Below are positions 24,998 through 33,801 of a stretch of DNA of 64,000 nucleotides, piece after piece (position 1 is the stretch's first letter; every line of letters starts with the position of its first letter). The DNA comes from Streptomyces sp. NBC_00271. Lineage in GTDB: Bacteria > Actinomycetota > Actinomycetes > Streptomycetales > Streptomycetaceae. The stretch lies in NCBI RefSeq assembly GCF_036178845.1, contig NZ_CP108070.1, positions 11,842,001 to 11,906,000 on the forward strand. Direction: 5' to 3'. Position numbers and translations under genes: made by a program. Under the pieces are notes generated by a model. The model was given only the letters and a program-made list of their open reading frames with translations. It ran no database searches and had not been told where the DNA came from.

Positions 24998-25915
24998 ATG
25001 CCCCGACCGCTGTGGAGCGGCGCGATCAGCTTCGGTCTGGTGACCATTCCGGTGAAGCTGATGAGCGCCACCGAGGACCGTTCGGTCCGGTTCCATCAGG
25101 TCCATACGGAAGACCTGGGCCGGGTGCGGGTGCGCAAGTACTGCGAGGCGGAGGACCGCGAGGTGTCCGCGGCCGAGATCGGCAAGGGGTTCGAGGTCTC
25201 CAAGGACACGCTGGTCGCCGTCACGGACGAAGAGCTGGAGCAGATGCCGCTGCCGACCGCGAAGGCGATCGAGATCGTCGCGTTCGTGCCGGCTGCGTCG
25301 ATCGACCCGGTGCGGCTGAGCGGAGACAGCTACTTCCTGCAGTACGACGGCCCGGTCGCGGCGAAGCCGTACGTCCTGATCGCGCGGGCGCTGGCCCGCA
25401 ACACGAAGGTGGCCGTGGCGAAGCTGGCGTGGCACGGGCGTGAGCGCCTGGTGCTGTTGCGGGTGCGGGACGGGGCGCTGGTCGCGCACGTGCTCAAGTG
25501 GGACGACGAGGTGCGCGACCCCTCTGAGCTCGCCCCGAAGGAAGCCAAGGTCACGGACTCCGAGATCGACGAGGCGCTGCAGTTGGTCGACTCGATGACG
25601 ACGGACGACATCTCCGGCTACCGGGACGAGTACCGGAAGGCTCTGGAAGCGCTGATCGAGGCGAAGGCCGAGGGCCGGCAGCCGCCCGAACCGACCGAGG
25701 CTGAGGAGACGGGCGGCCAGGTTGTCGACCTGATGGCCGCGCTGCAGGAGAGTGTCCGCAAGGCCCAGGCTTCGCGCGGCGAGGGTGCGGGTGATGCCGA
25801 GGTCCATGAGATGCCGGCGGCCAAGAAGAAGGCAGCGGGGAAGGCGCCCGCCAAGAGGACTGCGAAGAAGGCCGCGGCGGCGAAGAAGCCGGCCCGGCGG
25901 CAGCGGGGTGCCTAG
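24998..25915 (+). CDS. ku: Ku DNA end-binding protein
   Basis: This 305-residue bacterial Ku has an N-terminal Ku core (MPRPLWSGAISFGLVTIPVK, VRVRKYCEAEDREV, LSGDSYFLQYDGPVAAKPYV) and a lysine/alanine-rich C-terminal tail (AAKKKAAGKAPAKRTAKKAA). Such tails increase DNA binding and allow threading inward from ends. ATG at 24998 has GGAGG seven bases upstream. It is divergent from the ATP-dependent ligase gene. Ku homodimers load on double-strand ends and recruit ligase. Linear Streptomyces replicons often carry several Ku copies. Confidence 0.95.
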   Translation: MPRPLWSGAISFGLVTIPVKLMSATEDRSVRFHQVHTEDLGRVRVRKYCEAEDREVSAAEIGKGFEVSKDTLVAVTDEELEQMPLPTAKAIEIVAFVPAASIDPVRLSGDSYFLQYDGPVAAKPYVLIARALARNTKVAVAKLAWHGRERLVLLRVRDGALVAHVLKWDDEVRDPSELAPKEAKVTDSEIDEALQLVDSMTTDDISGYRDEYRKALEALIEAKAEGRQPPEPTEAEETGGQVVDLMAALQESVRKAQASRGEGAGDAEVHEMPAAKKKAAGKAPAKRTAKKAAAAKKPARRQRGA

Positions 25916-25966
25916 GCCGAAGTCCCGTGCAGGACGGGGGAGTAGAGACGCGGCATCGGCGGCGGG

Positions 25967-26305
25967 TCAGTCGAGGATGCGGAGCTGGGCGTCGGGTTTG
26001 CAGTGGGTGCAGGCGCGCACGCCCGAGGTGAGGAGGCGGCGGGCTTCGTCGCGCGGGACGGGGCGTCGTCGTTTGCCCGCGGCGTAGCAGCCGCCGACAT
26101 GGACTTCGATGGGCGGGCGTCCGTTGCCGATGCCGAGTTCGATGATCCAGTCCGGCTCCTGCGGCCGGTTCTTCTGGCCGTGTTCCTGTTCGGCTTCCCG
26201 CTTCTGAAGGGCGGCGATCTTGGTGTCGATGCGCTGCAGCCACATGGCGTGCCACACCCGCAGGGTGAGCAGTCGCGCCAGGTCAGGTGGCAGGTCATCG
26301 AACAT
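25967..26305 (-). CDS. DUF6233-type small protein
   Basis: This 112-residue protein has a helical N-terminus (MFDDLPPDLARLLTLRVWHA, MWLQRIDTKIAALQKREAEQ) and a C-terminal part with WIIELGIGNGRPPIEVHVGG and a CTHC pair. It resembles the abundant Streptomyces DUF6233 family of unknown function. ATG at 26305 is chosen. A LexA-type box at 26354-26369 lies 49 bases upstream, shared with the divergent polymerase-like gene, so it too may respond to DNA damage. Confidence 0.7.
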   Translation of the reverse strand: MFDDLPPDLARLLTLRVWHAMWLQRIDTKIAALQKREAEQEHGQKNRPQEPDWIIELGIGNGRPPIEVHVGGCYAAGKRRRPVPRDEARRLLTSGVRACTHCKPDAQLRILD

Positions 26306-26353
26306 GTTTCCGATTCTAGATCTGAGGGTGACCGGTCTCTCCGTCTCGCGTGT

Positions 26354-26369
26354 TCGAATTCTAGTTCGA
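26354..26369. promoter_or_regulatory. LexA (SOS) box
   Basis: TCGAATTCTAGTTCGA matches the actinobacterial/Bacillus SOS consensus TCGAAC-N4-GTTCGA with one mismatch. It lies 28 bases upstream of the Y-family polymerase-like ATG and between two divergent genes. Confidence 0.75.
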
Positions 26370-26396
26370 TAACGTGGGGTGGAGGAGGTGGGTGTC

Positions 26397-27404
26397 ATGG
26401 AGGCAGGGACGGAGGCACGACGGGCGGGGAGTGTGATGCATGTGCGCTGCCCGGACCGGCTGGCGGAGGACGTCTACCGGCAGGTCCTTGAGCAGCTGGC
26501 GGAGCTGTCCCCGGTTGTCCAGGCGCTGCCCCCGTCGGCGGCCCTGGTGGAGCTGAAGGGCGCGCTGCGCTACCACGGCGTGGATGGGCGTCGGCTGGGG
26601 GAGGTGCTGCGGGTGCGGACCATTTCCCGGCTGGGTGTCGACGTGCGGGTCGGGATCGGCCCGTCCATCACGGTCGCGGCCACCGCCTCCGGCCAGATCA
26701 CCGAGCCGGGCGGCGTCCTCGCCGTCGGCCCCGGCCAGGTGGCCGACTGGCTCGGACCGCTGCCCGTGGAAGCTCTCCACGGCATCGGCCCCCGCCAGGC
26801 CCAGGTCCTGCGCGACTACGGCGTGCACTGCGTCGGCCTGCTCGCCGCCGTTCCGCCGGCGACGGTGCAGCGCCTCCTGGGCGGCCGGGCCGGCCGCCAG
26901 GCGGCCGACCGGGCCCGCGGCATCGACCCCCGCCCTGTGGCCCCGCGCGCCCTGCCCGCCTCCGCGAGCGTGAGCCGCACCTTCCCCCGGCACATCCTGG
27001 ACGGCGCCGCCGTCCGCGCGGCCCTGCTCGACCTGGTCGTCACCCTCGCCCTCCAGCTGCGTCGCCGTGGCCAGGCGGCCCGCGGCCTGACCCTGGCGCT
27101 GCGCTTCGCCCAAGGCACCACGTGGGAGAAGACCCGCCGGCTCCCGGAGGCCTCCGCCCACGACGACGACCTCCGCACGCTCGCCTACCGGCTGATCGAC
27201 GCGGCAGGACTCCAGCGCGGCTGCCTCACCGGGATCACCCTGAAAGGCGAGGACCTCATCGCCGCCGACCAGGTTGCCGAGCAGATCAGCTTCGACGGCG
27301 CGCGCGAGGCCCGGCTGGTCGCCGAAGAAGTCAGCGACCGCATCCGCGCCAAGTTCGGGCCCGGCGCGATCCGCCCCGCCACCACACTCCTGCGCGTCTC
27401 CTGA
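26397..27404 (+). CDS. Y-family DNA polymerase-like protein, probably non-catalytic
   Basis: This 335-residue protein is related to DinB/ImuB. It has palm-like ALVELKGALRYHGVDGRRLG, GIGPSITVAATASGQ, the helix-hairpin-helix thumb LHGIGPRQAQVLRDYGVHCV and a little-finger domain (SVSRTFPRHILDG...TLALRF). The active-site acidic motifs of true Y-family polymerases are missing: the LDxDAFFASVE start is replaced by MHVRCPDRLAEDVYRQ and the S(I/L)DEA motif by PSAALVELKG. So it may act like ImuB, as an adaptor for another polymerase, but no dnaE2 or imuA is in the window. GGAGGAGG precedes the ATG, and a LexA box lies 28 bases upstream. Confidence 0.8.
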   Translation: MEAGTEARRAGSVMHVRCPDRLAEDVYRQVLEQLAELSPVVQALPPSAALVELKGALRYHGVDGRRLGEVLRVRTISRLGVDVRVGIGPSITVAATASGQITEPGGVLAVGPGQVADWLGPLPVEALHGIGPRQAQVLRDYGVHCVGLLAAVPPATVQRLLGGRAGRQAADRARGIDPRPVAPRALPASASVSRTFPRHILDGAAVRAALLDLVVTLALQLRRRGQAARGLTLALRFAQGTTWEKTRRLPEASAHDDDLRTLAYRLIDAAGLQRGCLTGITLKGEDLIAADQVAEQISFDGAREARLVAEEVSDRIRAKFGPGAIRPATTLLRVS

Positions 27405-27436
27405 CCCGCCCGACCCCACCCGTGGAGGCGAGGCCC

Positions 27437-28246
27437 ATGCTGCTGGGGCCGCCGGTGGTGGCCCGCCGCTGGAGTGCTGAGGCGGTCAAGGCCGCGATCG
27501 CCGATCCGCTGGCCGGGCGGCTGCGGGATGTGGAGGCCACCGTGCACGAGCCGCGGACTTTCGACATCGCGGACCGGCTGCGCAGGATGGGCTGGGAGCA
27601 GGCTGAGCCTGGTGGCGAGGACGGCTTCGCCGCCGGGCAGCCGCGGTATGTATTCCAAGTTCCCTTCGCCGGGCGGTCGTTGGAGGAGGTCCAGCGGGGT
27701 TTGAACCAGCAGTGGCGCCGTAACATCAAGAAGGCGGAGAAGGCCGGCGTCGAGATCGTGCGGGGCGGATACGAGGACCTGCCCGCCTTTCATGAGATCT
27801 ACATCGAGACCGCCGAGCGGGACCGGTTCATCCCGCGCCCGCTGGCCTACTTCCAGAGGATGTGGACTGCGCTGACGGCTGAGGACCCGGACCGCATGCG
27901 CCTTTACCTCGCTCACCAAGAGGGTGAGGTGCTTGCGGCGGCCACCATGCTGACCGTCGGCGAACACGTCTGGTACTCCTACGGAGCTTCCACCAGCCGC
28001 AAGCGCGAGGTCCAGCCGAACAACGCGATCCAGTGGCGGATGATGTCCGACGCCCACGAACTCGACGCGAGCATCTATGACTTCCGCGGCATCACCGACA
28101 CCCTGGAGGAGGACAATCACCTGCTGGGCCTGCTCCGGTTCAAGGCCGGCACCGGCGGCGAGGCCGTGGAATACCTCGGCGAGTGGGACTTTCCGCTCAG
28201 CAAGGCCCTGCACAAGGCCCTCGACCTCTACATGTCCCGGCGCTGA
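27437..28246 (+). CDS. Truncated FemX/FemAB-type aminoacyltransferase
   Basis: The 269-residue protein corresponds to the C-terminal two thirds of a FemX peptidyltransferase, which adds the first bridge amino acid to lipid II using aminoacyl-tRNA. Visible parts are RRNIKKAEKAGVEIV, RPLAYFQRMWTAL, ATMLTVGEHVWYSYGAS, IYDFRGITDTL and LGEWDFPLSKALHKALDLYM. The usual first ~110 residues (half of the first GNAT fold) are missing, yet GGAGG precedes the ATG and the frame is intact. It follows the polymerase-like gene by 32 bases, so it may be co-transcribed under the LexA box. It could be a remnant, or a shortened protein with a new role. Confidence 0.75.
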   Translation: MLLGPPVVARRWSAEAVKAAIADPLAGRLRDVEATVHEPRTFDIADRLRRMGWEQAEPGGEDGFAAGQPRYVFQVPFAGRSLEEVQRGLNQQWRRNIKKAEKAGVEIVRGGYEDLPAFHEIYIETAERDRFIPRPLAYFQRMWTALTAEDPDRMRLYLAHQEGEVLAAATMLTVGEHVWYSYGASTSRKREVQPNNAIQWRMMSDAHELDASIYDFRGITDTLEEDNHLLGLLRFKAGTGGEAVEYLGEWDFPLSKALHKALDLYMSRR

Positions 28247-28404
28247 GTTCACGGCAGCCTCGTGCGGATCGTCGATGACTGTGTCGTGTGCGTGGGGCGC
28301 CAGTTTGAGGGCGGGTCAATTGAATGGTCCGTTTGAACAAGGTGGTCCTCGTGCCGTGGGGCACGGCCGGCCGCGGGAAGTGCACGGTGATCTCGGGTCC
28401 CGTC

Positions 28405-28847
28405 TGCTCGTACGCCCGCGCCGGCCGCGGTGTTCGGACTGCGGCATCCGCACGTGCTGCTCCCGGAGACCATCTGGCCGCGGTGGGCGGATGCGGCCGA
28501 GGTGAAAAGGGGCTGGTCTGGAAACGTCCCCCGGGTTCTGGGGCCACCGCCAGGCCGCCGCCACGCATCTGGACCGGGCTGAGCGCACGGTCCGACGCTG
28601 GATCCGCCGCTTCCGCGGGCAGTCGGAGGACGATCGCCGGTACTTCACTGTCGCGCCGGTCGCGGCCGCTGATGATCCGGTGATGCCCGACCCGTCCCGG
28701 ACTCCGCTGACGGACGCCGTCTCGGACACCCCGGCCGCCCATCGGGAGGCCGGGGTGAACTGGGGCCGCGTGAACACGGTGTCGCGGTGGGAGTTCGACG
28801 GCCGGTCGGCCCCGCTCCGGTGTTCCCGGATGGCACCGGCGGCCTGA
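28405..28847 (+). pseudogene. Decayed transposase-type helix-turn-helix gene (DUF6431-like)
   Basis: Pieces in three frames match the zinc-ribbon and helix-turn-helix proteins linked to Streptomyces IS elements: a CSDCG ribbon, then HPHVLLPETIWPRWADAAEV in another frame, then HLDRAERTVRRWIRRFRGQ. Later coding (NWGRVNTVSRWEFDG) trails off. Multiple frame changes make it non-functional. Confidence 0.5.
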
Positions 28848-29094
28848 TCCACCTCACTAGTCACGGCCTGCCCGGCTCGGTTAACAACATCGCCTTGTAG
28901 GCGCTGATCGCTGCTTTCGCTGACGAGAGGAGCGTCGTGGAGGGCTCTTCCTCCCGCCTCGGCATCACCAAGACGTACGCGACAGCGCGGACCACGAAAG
29001 CGTCACCGGGGCCACGAAGACTGCGGCGGCCTGGCGGCCGCCGGGGCCTTCTCGTCCTGTCGGGACGGAGAGCGAGGCCAGATACGCTGGCGGG
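28848..29094. other. Intergenic, no gene seen
   Basis: The minus strand reads [20 protein letters not shown] and then stop near 28861, which may be the tail of a lost gene. Otherwise nothing is recognised. Confidence 0.3.
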
Positions 29095-29451
29095 GTGATC
29101 GAGAATCTTCCTCCCTGTCCGAAGTGCTCGTGTGAGTACACCTACGAGATGAACGCCCTGGTGGTGTGCCCGGAGTGCGGCCACGAATGGGTGCCCGCCG
29201 AGGGCGGCACGGATTCCGGCGCCCCCGCGGAGCGGGTCGTCAAGGATGTCGTCGGCAATGTGCTGCAGGACGGCGACTCCGTGGTCGTGGTGAAGGCGCT
29301 CAAGGTCAAGGGCAGCCCCTCGGGGATCAAGGCCGGCACGAAGGTGCGCAGCATCCGACTGGTCGACGGAGTCGACGGACACGACATCGACTGCAAGATC
29401 GACGGTTTCGGGGCGATGCAGCTGAAGTCGAGCGTGGTCAAGAAGGGCTGA
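29095..29451 (+). CDS. phnA: PhnA-like zinc-ribbon protein
   Basis: This 118-residue PhnA-family protein has an N-terminal zinc ribbon ([27 protein letters not shown]; two Cys-x2-Cys pairs) and the C-terminal PhnA core ([40 protein letters not shown]). The family name comes from phosphonate operons, but most members stand alone and their role is unclear. The start is the GTG at 29095. It is a single gene upstream of an ArsR operon. Confidence 0.88.
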   Translation: MIENLPPCPKCSCEYTYEMNALVVCPECGHEWVPAEGGTDSGAPAERVVKDVVGNVLQDGDSVVVVKALKVKGSPSGIKAGTKVRSIRLVDGVDGHDIDCKIDGFGAMQLKSSVVKKG

Positions 29452-29498
29452 CCAGCCCGCCCCAGTCGCCGGGGCGCCCCGGCAGCAGTCGGATGCCG

Positions 29499-29518
29499 AA
29501 TTGCAAAATTTCGCAATT
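29499..29518. promoter_or_regulatory. Inverted repeat, candidate ArsR operator
   Basis: AATTGC-N8-GCAATT, A/T-rich in a very GC-rich setting, lies 92 bases upstream of the ArsR start. The other two ArsR genes have similar A/T-rich palindromes in their promoters. Confidence 0.6.
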
Positions 29519-29610
29519 GATTAGATGCTGTCATAGCTATGCCTGCAGGTAGTCGCGGGCGCAGCCTTCGCTTGCCCCGGGTGGGGCGCTGCCGGGGAAG
29601 TCGAGGAGTC

Positions 29611-29952
29611 GTGTCCGTTCCGCTGTACCAGGCCAAGGCCGAGTTCTTCCGGATGCTGGGGCATCCCGTACGGATACGGGTGCTGGAGCTGCTGCAGGAC
29701 GGGCCGATGCCGGTACGTGCGCTGCTCGCCGAGATCGAGGTGGAGCCCGCCAGCCTGTCGCAGCAGCTGGCGGTGTTGCGGCGCTCGGGCATCGTCACCT
29801 CCCGGCGCGAAGGCTCGACGGTGGTCTACGAACTGGCCAGCGGAGATGTCGCCGACCTGATGGGGGCCGCGCGCCGCATTCTGACCGAGATGCTGGCAGG
29901 GAAGAACGAGCTGCTGGCAGAGCTGCGGGAAACTCAGGTCGCCGGGCGATGA
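29611..29952 (+). CDS. ArsR-family regulator (copy 1)
   Basis: This 113-residue winged-helix protein has the sequence VPLYQAKAEFFRMLGHPVRI, RVLELLQDGPMPVRALLAEI, LSQQLAVLRRSGIVTSRREG, STVVYELA. The metal-binding ELCVCDL motif of true arsenic/metal sensors is absent, so it belongs to the metal-independent or stress type. Its TGA overlaps the ATG of the SulP transporter (ATGA), so the two are one unit. Close paralogues are at 34197 and 37107. Confidence 0.9.
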   Translation: MSVPLYQAKAEFFRMLGHPVRIRVLELLQDGPMPVRALLAEIEVEPASLSQQLAVLRRSGIVTSRREGSTVVYELASGDVADLMGAARRILTEMLAGKNELLAELRETQVAGR

Positions 29953-31682
29953 GACTCTCGTTCGGCCGGGCCGGGGCCCGGCTCACCGCGCTGCTGCCGG
30001 GCCGTACGGATCTGGCGGAGATACGCCGCGACCCGCGCCGGGACCTGCTGGCCGGCCTCACGGTGGCGATCGTCGCGCTGCCGCTCGCGCTCGGTTTCGG
30101 CGTCTCCTCCGGGCTGGGCGCGGAGGCGGGTCTGGCGACCGCGGTCATCGCCGGCGCGCTGGCCGCGGTGTTCGGTGGTTCGAATCTGCAGGTGTCCGGA
30201 CCGACGGGCGCGATGACGGTCGTGCTGGTGCCGATCGTCGCCGAGCACGGGCCGTCCGGGGTTCTCACCGTCGGGCTGATGGCGGGCGTGATGCTCGTCG
30301 CGCTCGCCCTGCTCCGGGCCGGGAAATACATGCAATACGTGCCCGCGCCCGTTGTGGAGGGCTTCACGCTGGGCATCGCCTGTGTGATCGGTCTGCAGCA
30401 GATCCCGAATGCCCTCGGGGTACCCAAGCCGGAGGGCGACCGTGTCCTCGTGGTGACCTGGCGCGCCCTGGAGGCGTTCACGAAGAACCCGAACTGGACC
30501 GCCGTAGCTTTCGCCCTGGCGGTCGCCGCCGTCATGCTTGCCGGGGCTCGCTGGCGGCCCATGGTGCCCTTCTCCATCCTCGCGGTGATCGCGGCCACCG
30601 TCGTCGCCCAGGTAGCCGGTCTGGACGCGGCGAAGCCGATCGGTGCCCTGCCATCAGGCCTGCCCGCCCCCTCGCTGGCCTTCCTCGACATCGGCGCACT
30701 CGGCTCGCTGCTCGCTCCAGCGGCCGCTGTGGCGGCACTGGCCGCGCTGGAGTCGCTGCTGTCGGCCTCCGTGGCCGATGGCATGACGGTCGGCCAGAAG
30801 CACGACGCGGACCGTGAGCTGTTCGGCCAGGGCCTGGCCAACATCGCCGCCCCGCTGTTCGGCGGGGTGCCCGCGACCGGCGCGATCGCGCGGACCGCGG
30901 TCAACGTCCGTACCGGGGCGGGGTCCCGGCTGGCGGCCCTCACCCACGCCGCGATCCTCGCCGTGATCGTCTTTGCTGCCGCGCCCCTCGTCTCCAGGAT
31001 CCCGCTCGCCGCGCTCGCCGGAGTGCTGCTGGCTACCGCTGTCCGCATGGTCGAGGTCGGCTCGCTCAAGGCGATGGCGAAGGCCACCCGCTCCGACGCC
31101 CTGATCCTCGTATTGACCGCCCTGGCCACCCTCGCCCTCGACCTCGTCTACGCCGTGGTCCTCGGCCTGATGGTCGCGGGCACGCTCGCCCTGCGCGCCG
31201 TGGCCAAACAGGCGCGCCTGGACCAGATACCCCTCGACCAGGGCGACCACAGCGCCGAGGAACATGCCTTGCTCGCCGAGCACATCGTCGCCTACCGGAT
31301 CGACGGGCCGCTGTTCTTCGCCGCCGCCCACCGCTTCCTGCTGGAGCTGGCCGAGGTCGCCGACGTACGCGTCGTCATCCTGCGCATGTCCCGCGTGACC
31401 ACCATCGACGCCACCGGCGCACTGGTCCTCAAGGACGCGGTGGAGAAACTCAACCGGCGCGGCATCGCCGTTCTGGCCTCCGGAATACGCCCCAGCCAGC
31501 GCCAGGTCCTGGACTCCGTGGGCGCATTGGAGCTGCTGCGTCTGGAGGGACGCGAATACGCCACCACGCCGGAGGCGATCCAGGGCGCGCGCAGCTACCT
31601 GGAATCCGCCGGTGTCATGCCGCCCCGCCCCGCCCAGATGTCCCGGCCCAGCAGCGAGGAAACAGAGGAAACCGTCCGATGA
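29949..31682 (+). CDS. SulP-family anion transporter with STAS domain
   Basis: 577 residues with about 10-12 membrane segments. The SulP signature region reads SGPTGAMTVVLVPIVAEHGP and GGVPATGAIARTAVNVRTGA. A C-terminal STAS domain (about 440-550: FFAAAHRFLLELAEVADVRV, SRVTTIDATGALVLKDAVEK) follows. Bacterial SulP proteins import sulfate, bicarbonate or dicarboxylates; the ion cannot be told here. It is translationally coupled to ArsR and to the PPOX-type gene downstream (ATGA overlap at 31679). The STAS domain suggests control by the STAS/HATPase-type partners encoded next door. Confidence 0.92.
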   Translation: MRLSFGRAGARLTALLPGRTDLAEIRRDPRRDLLAGLTVAIVALPLALGFGVSSGLGAEAGLATAVIAGALAAVFGGSNLQVSGPTGAMTVVLVPIVAEHGPSGVLTVGLMAGVMLVALALLRAGKYMQYVPAPVVEGFTLGIACVIGLQQIPNALGVPKPEGDRVLVVTWRALEAFTKNPNWTAVAFALAVAAVMLAGARWRPMVPFSILAVIAATVVAQVAGLDAAKPIGALPSGLPAPSLAFLDIGALGSLLAPAAAVAALAALESLLSASVADGMTVGQKHDADRELFGQGLANIAAPLFGGVPATGAIARTAVNVRTGAGSRLAALTHAAILAVIVFAAAPLVSRIPLAALAGVLLATAVRMVEVGSLKAMAKATRSDALILVLTALATLALDLVYAVVLGLMVAGTLALRAVAKQARLDQIPLDQGDHSAEEHALLAEHIVAYRIDGPLFFAAAHRFLLELAEVADVRVVILRMSRVTTIDATGALVLKDAVEKLNRRGIAVLASGIRPSQRQVLDSVGALELLRLEGREYATTPEAIQGARSYLESAGVMPPRPAQMSRPSSEETEETVR

Positions 31683-32086
31683 GCACTCCCCCCGCATCCC
31701 TGCGCATGGTCGAGGTCTCAGGTGCCGAGGCCCTGTGGCTGCTGGAGGGCAGTGCGCTGGGACGGCTGGTGTACGCGCAGCGGGACCTGACCGTCCTGCG
31801 CCCGGGCCGGCACACCTGGGAGTACGGCCGCCTGGTGGTGCGCACCCCGGCACCTGCCGCTGCGGTCCCCGCCACGGCGACCTACCACGTGGATGAGGTC
31901 CGCGCGGCGACCGGTACCGGCTGGAGCGTCACGGTCGCCGGGCCGGTCGACGTGATCACCGAGCCTGACGAGGCCGCCCACTACCAGCGCACCCTCGCAG
32001 GCTGGAGCCACGGCCCGCACGACACCCTGCTGCGCCTGCACCCCAAGACGGTGACCGGTTTCCGTCTCGCCCGCGCGGAGGCGTGA
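31679..32086 (+). CDS. Pyridoxamine-phosphate-oxidase-fold (PPOX) protein
   Basis: This 135-residue split-barrel FMN-binding-type protein has EALWLLEGSALGRLVYAQRD, LTVLRPGRHTWEYGRLVVRT and WSVTVAGPVDVITEPDEA, matching the pyridoxamine 5'-phosphate oxidase-like family of small flavin or F420 proteins. It overlaps both neighbours by four bases. Function is unassigned; a redox or cofactor-binding role is inferred. Confidence 0.8.
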   Translation: MSTPPASLRMVEVSGAEALWLLEGSALGRLVYAQRDLTVLRPGRHTWEYGRLVVRTPAPAAAVPATATYHVDEVRAATGTGWSVTVAGPVDVITEPDEAAHYQRTLAGWSHGPHDTLLRLHPKTVTGFRLARAEA

Positions 32087-32511
32087 TGAGCACTCAGCTC
32101 GAAACCCTGCCCTACCGGCATGTCCTCACGCTGCCGACGATGCCGTCCGCGGTCCGCATGGCCCGGGAAACCGCCGAGCAGGCGCTGGCCGAGTGGGGTA
32201 TCAGCCTGCGTCACCCCAGCGTCGATCCGGCCCTGCTGATCCTCGGTGAACTGGTCACCAACACCGTCCGGCATGCCGTCGACCTCTCTCCGCAGCTGAC
32301 CGTCATCTACGCGGCGGGCAAGGACTGTCTGGCCTTCGCCGTCCATGACCGTCACCCCTACCAGCCGGCGTTGTACGGCGCGGTCACCCAAACCGGTGTC
32401 GGCGGTCTGGGCACGGTCATGGAGCTCACCCTCGGCCTGGGCGGCACGGCCGTCGTACGGGGTGATGCCGACGGCCAGGGCAAAAGCATCTGGATCACCC
32501 TCCCTCTCTGA
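32086..32511 (+). CDS. HATPase-domain anti-sigma-like protein (copy 1)
   Basis: 141 residues with a GHKL ATPase fold of the RsbW/SpoIIAB type: N-box LLILGELVTNTVRHAVDLSP and the G-box region GVGGLGTVMELTLGLGGTAV. Such Streptomyces proteins bind ATP and phosphorylate or sequester STAS antagonists. It lies directly before an STAS gene (32547), so the two probably form a switch. Its ATG overlaps the upstream stop. Confidence 0.85.
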   Translation: MSTQLETLPYRHVLTLPTMPSAVRMARETAEQALAEWGISLRHPSVDPALLILGELVTNTVRHAVDLSPQLTVIYAAGKDCLAFAVHDRHPYQPALYGAVTQTGVGGLGTVMELTLGLGGTAVVRGDADGQGKSIWITLPL

Positions 32512-32546
32512 ATCAACGGGCTGACCGCGCAAGGAAGTTGACGAAC

Positions 32547-32960
32547 ATGACCATCGAGTGGCGCTATACCGTCGAGCGGGACCTCGGCATCCTCTCCGTC
32601 TCCGGCTACCTGGGCCCGGACGCCGTCCACCGCTTCACCGGTGCCGTTGGCTGGGCGCTGGCCCGCGGCACCGGTCCGGTCATCGTCGACCTCACCGGAC
32701 TGCGCGGCTGGTCGGCCGAGGGGCAGCTGGCGGTCACCGAGGCCGCGCGCCGTCTCGCCGCAGCGGGCCGCAGCCTGGAACTGGCCGCGATCCCCGCCGA
32801 CGGATCCCTCGTCCCCGGCGGAGACTGCCCGCTCATCCCCGTGCACGCCGACCTGGCCGGCGCGCTCGCCGCACACAGCACACGGCACGGCGAGCCGCCG
32901 CAGGGCCGCCACGAGTGGCGGCCGACAGGGCGGCCGACCGGAGACCAGCAGCGGGACTGA
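32547..32960 (+). CDS. STAS-domain anti-anti-sigma-like protein
   Basis: 137 residues with an STAS fold: YTVERDLGILSVSGYLGPDA, RGTGPVIVDLTGLRGWSAEG and RRLAAAGRSLELAAIPADG. The serine of WSAEG is at the usual phosphorylation position. ATG at 32547 with AAGGAAG nine bases upstream is preferred to an upstream TTG. It would be the partner of the HATPase protein just upstream. Confidence 0.85.
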   Translation: MTIEWRYTVERDLGILSVSGYLGPDAVHRFTGAVGWALARGTGPVIVDLTGLRGWSAEGQLAVTEAARRLAAAGRSLELAAIPADGSLVPGGDCPLIPVHADLAGALAAHSTRHGEPPQGRHEWRPTGRPTGDQQRD

Positions 32961-32972
32961 TCCTGCCCGGGC

Positions 32973-33767
32973 TCAGCCGGGGGAGAAGGCTCCGTCCCCG
33001 TCCCGTACGGGCACGGCAGCGCAGATGTCTCCTTCTGTGGCGATGGCCACGTCCTGGACGAAGCCCCTGGCTGCCAGCTCCCGCCCGGAGACACCGGCGG
33101 CGACCGCGCGGGTGAGGTCGGCAGTGCCCTCGTAGGCCGCTCTCGCGGCGGCTGCCTCGGCGGACAGCGGTCCCGCGCCCTGGGCGTGCAGGTCGGAGAT
33201 GAGGCCGCCGGCGCCCAGCAGGTCCTCCAGCGCGGGGCGCAGGCTGCCGTCCGGCCATCGCTCGCCCGCTGCGATCACGGCGACCGGATGCGCGGGCGTG
33301 CCGTAGCCGCGGGTGGTGAGCCAGCTGCCGACCGCGGTGATGTTGCGCAGACAGGCGGCGACCACCCGCACGTGGGGTGGTGCGGCCGCGGCGATGGCCG
33401 CGCCGTTCGGGGACGGCAGCACCAGGCGCGCGACGAACGGGGCGCGGCGCATGTGGGCCGGTGAGAGGGACCAGGGACTGTCGGGCGTGACGGCGTGGCG
33501 GGCGACGGCCAGCCGTGCTCCGGATTGCTGCGCGTAGACGGCGGCGGCCTTCTCTGATGCGGCCCGCTCGACCGTGGTGGCGGGGCCGTCCGGCAGCCAG
33601 AACGGGAGAACCCGGATGCCCTTCTCGGCGGCGACGCTCACCGCCGTGGTGAAGGACAGCACGTCAACGGCGATCAGACAGGCAGCCTTTCCGGCGAGGC
33701 GCCCCGCGCCGGCGGGTCCCCACTCGAAGCGGATCCCGGTGCCGGACTGAACCGTCCAGTCACCCAT
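32973..33767 (-). CDS. comB: ComB-like 2-phosphosulfolactate phosphatase
   Basis: This 264-residue ComB-family protein has AVDVLSFTTAVSVAAEKGIR, LPSPNGAAIAAA, RNITAVGSWLTTRGYGTPAH and VIAAGERWPDGSLRPALEDL. ComB hydrolyses 2-phosphosulfolactate in coenzyme M synthesis in archaea; in actinobacteria, which do not make coenzyme M, the physiological substrate is unknown. It converges with the STAS gene. Its proximity to a SulP transporter raises a sulfur-linked role, but this is inference. Confidence 0.85.
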   Translation of the reverse strand: MGDWTVQSGTGIRFEWGPAGAGRLAGKAACLIAVDVLSFTTAVSVAAEKGIRVLPFWLPDGPATTVERAASEKAAAVYAQQSGARLAVARHAVTPDSPWSLSPAHMRRAPFVARLVLPSPNGAAIAAAAPPHVRVVAACLRNITAVGSWLTTRGYGTPAHPVAVIAAGERWPDGSLRPALEDLLGAGGLISDLHAQGAGPLSAEAAAARAAYEGTADLTRAVAAGVSGRELAARGFVQDVAIATEGDICAAVPVRDGDGAFSPG

Positions 33768-33801
33768 GGTCCATCCCCCCCGTTGCGGAGCCGCGTGCGG
33801 G

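Noticed and set aside
24002..25915. Long frame making a ligase-region extension fused to Ku
   Set aside because: The part before 24998 is antisense to the ligase gene; Ku has its own ribosome site and a typical start.
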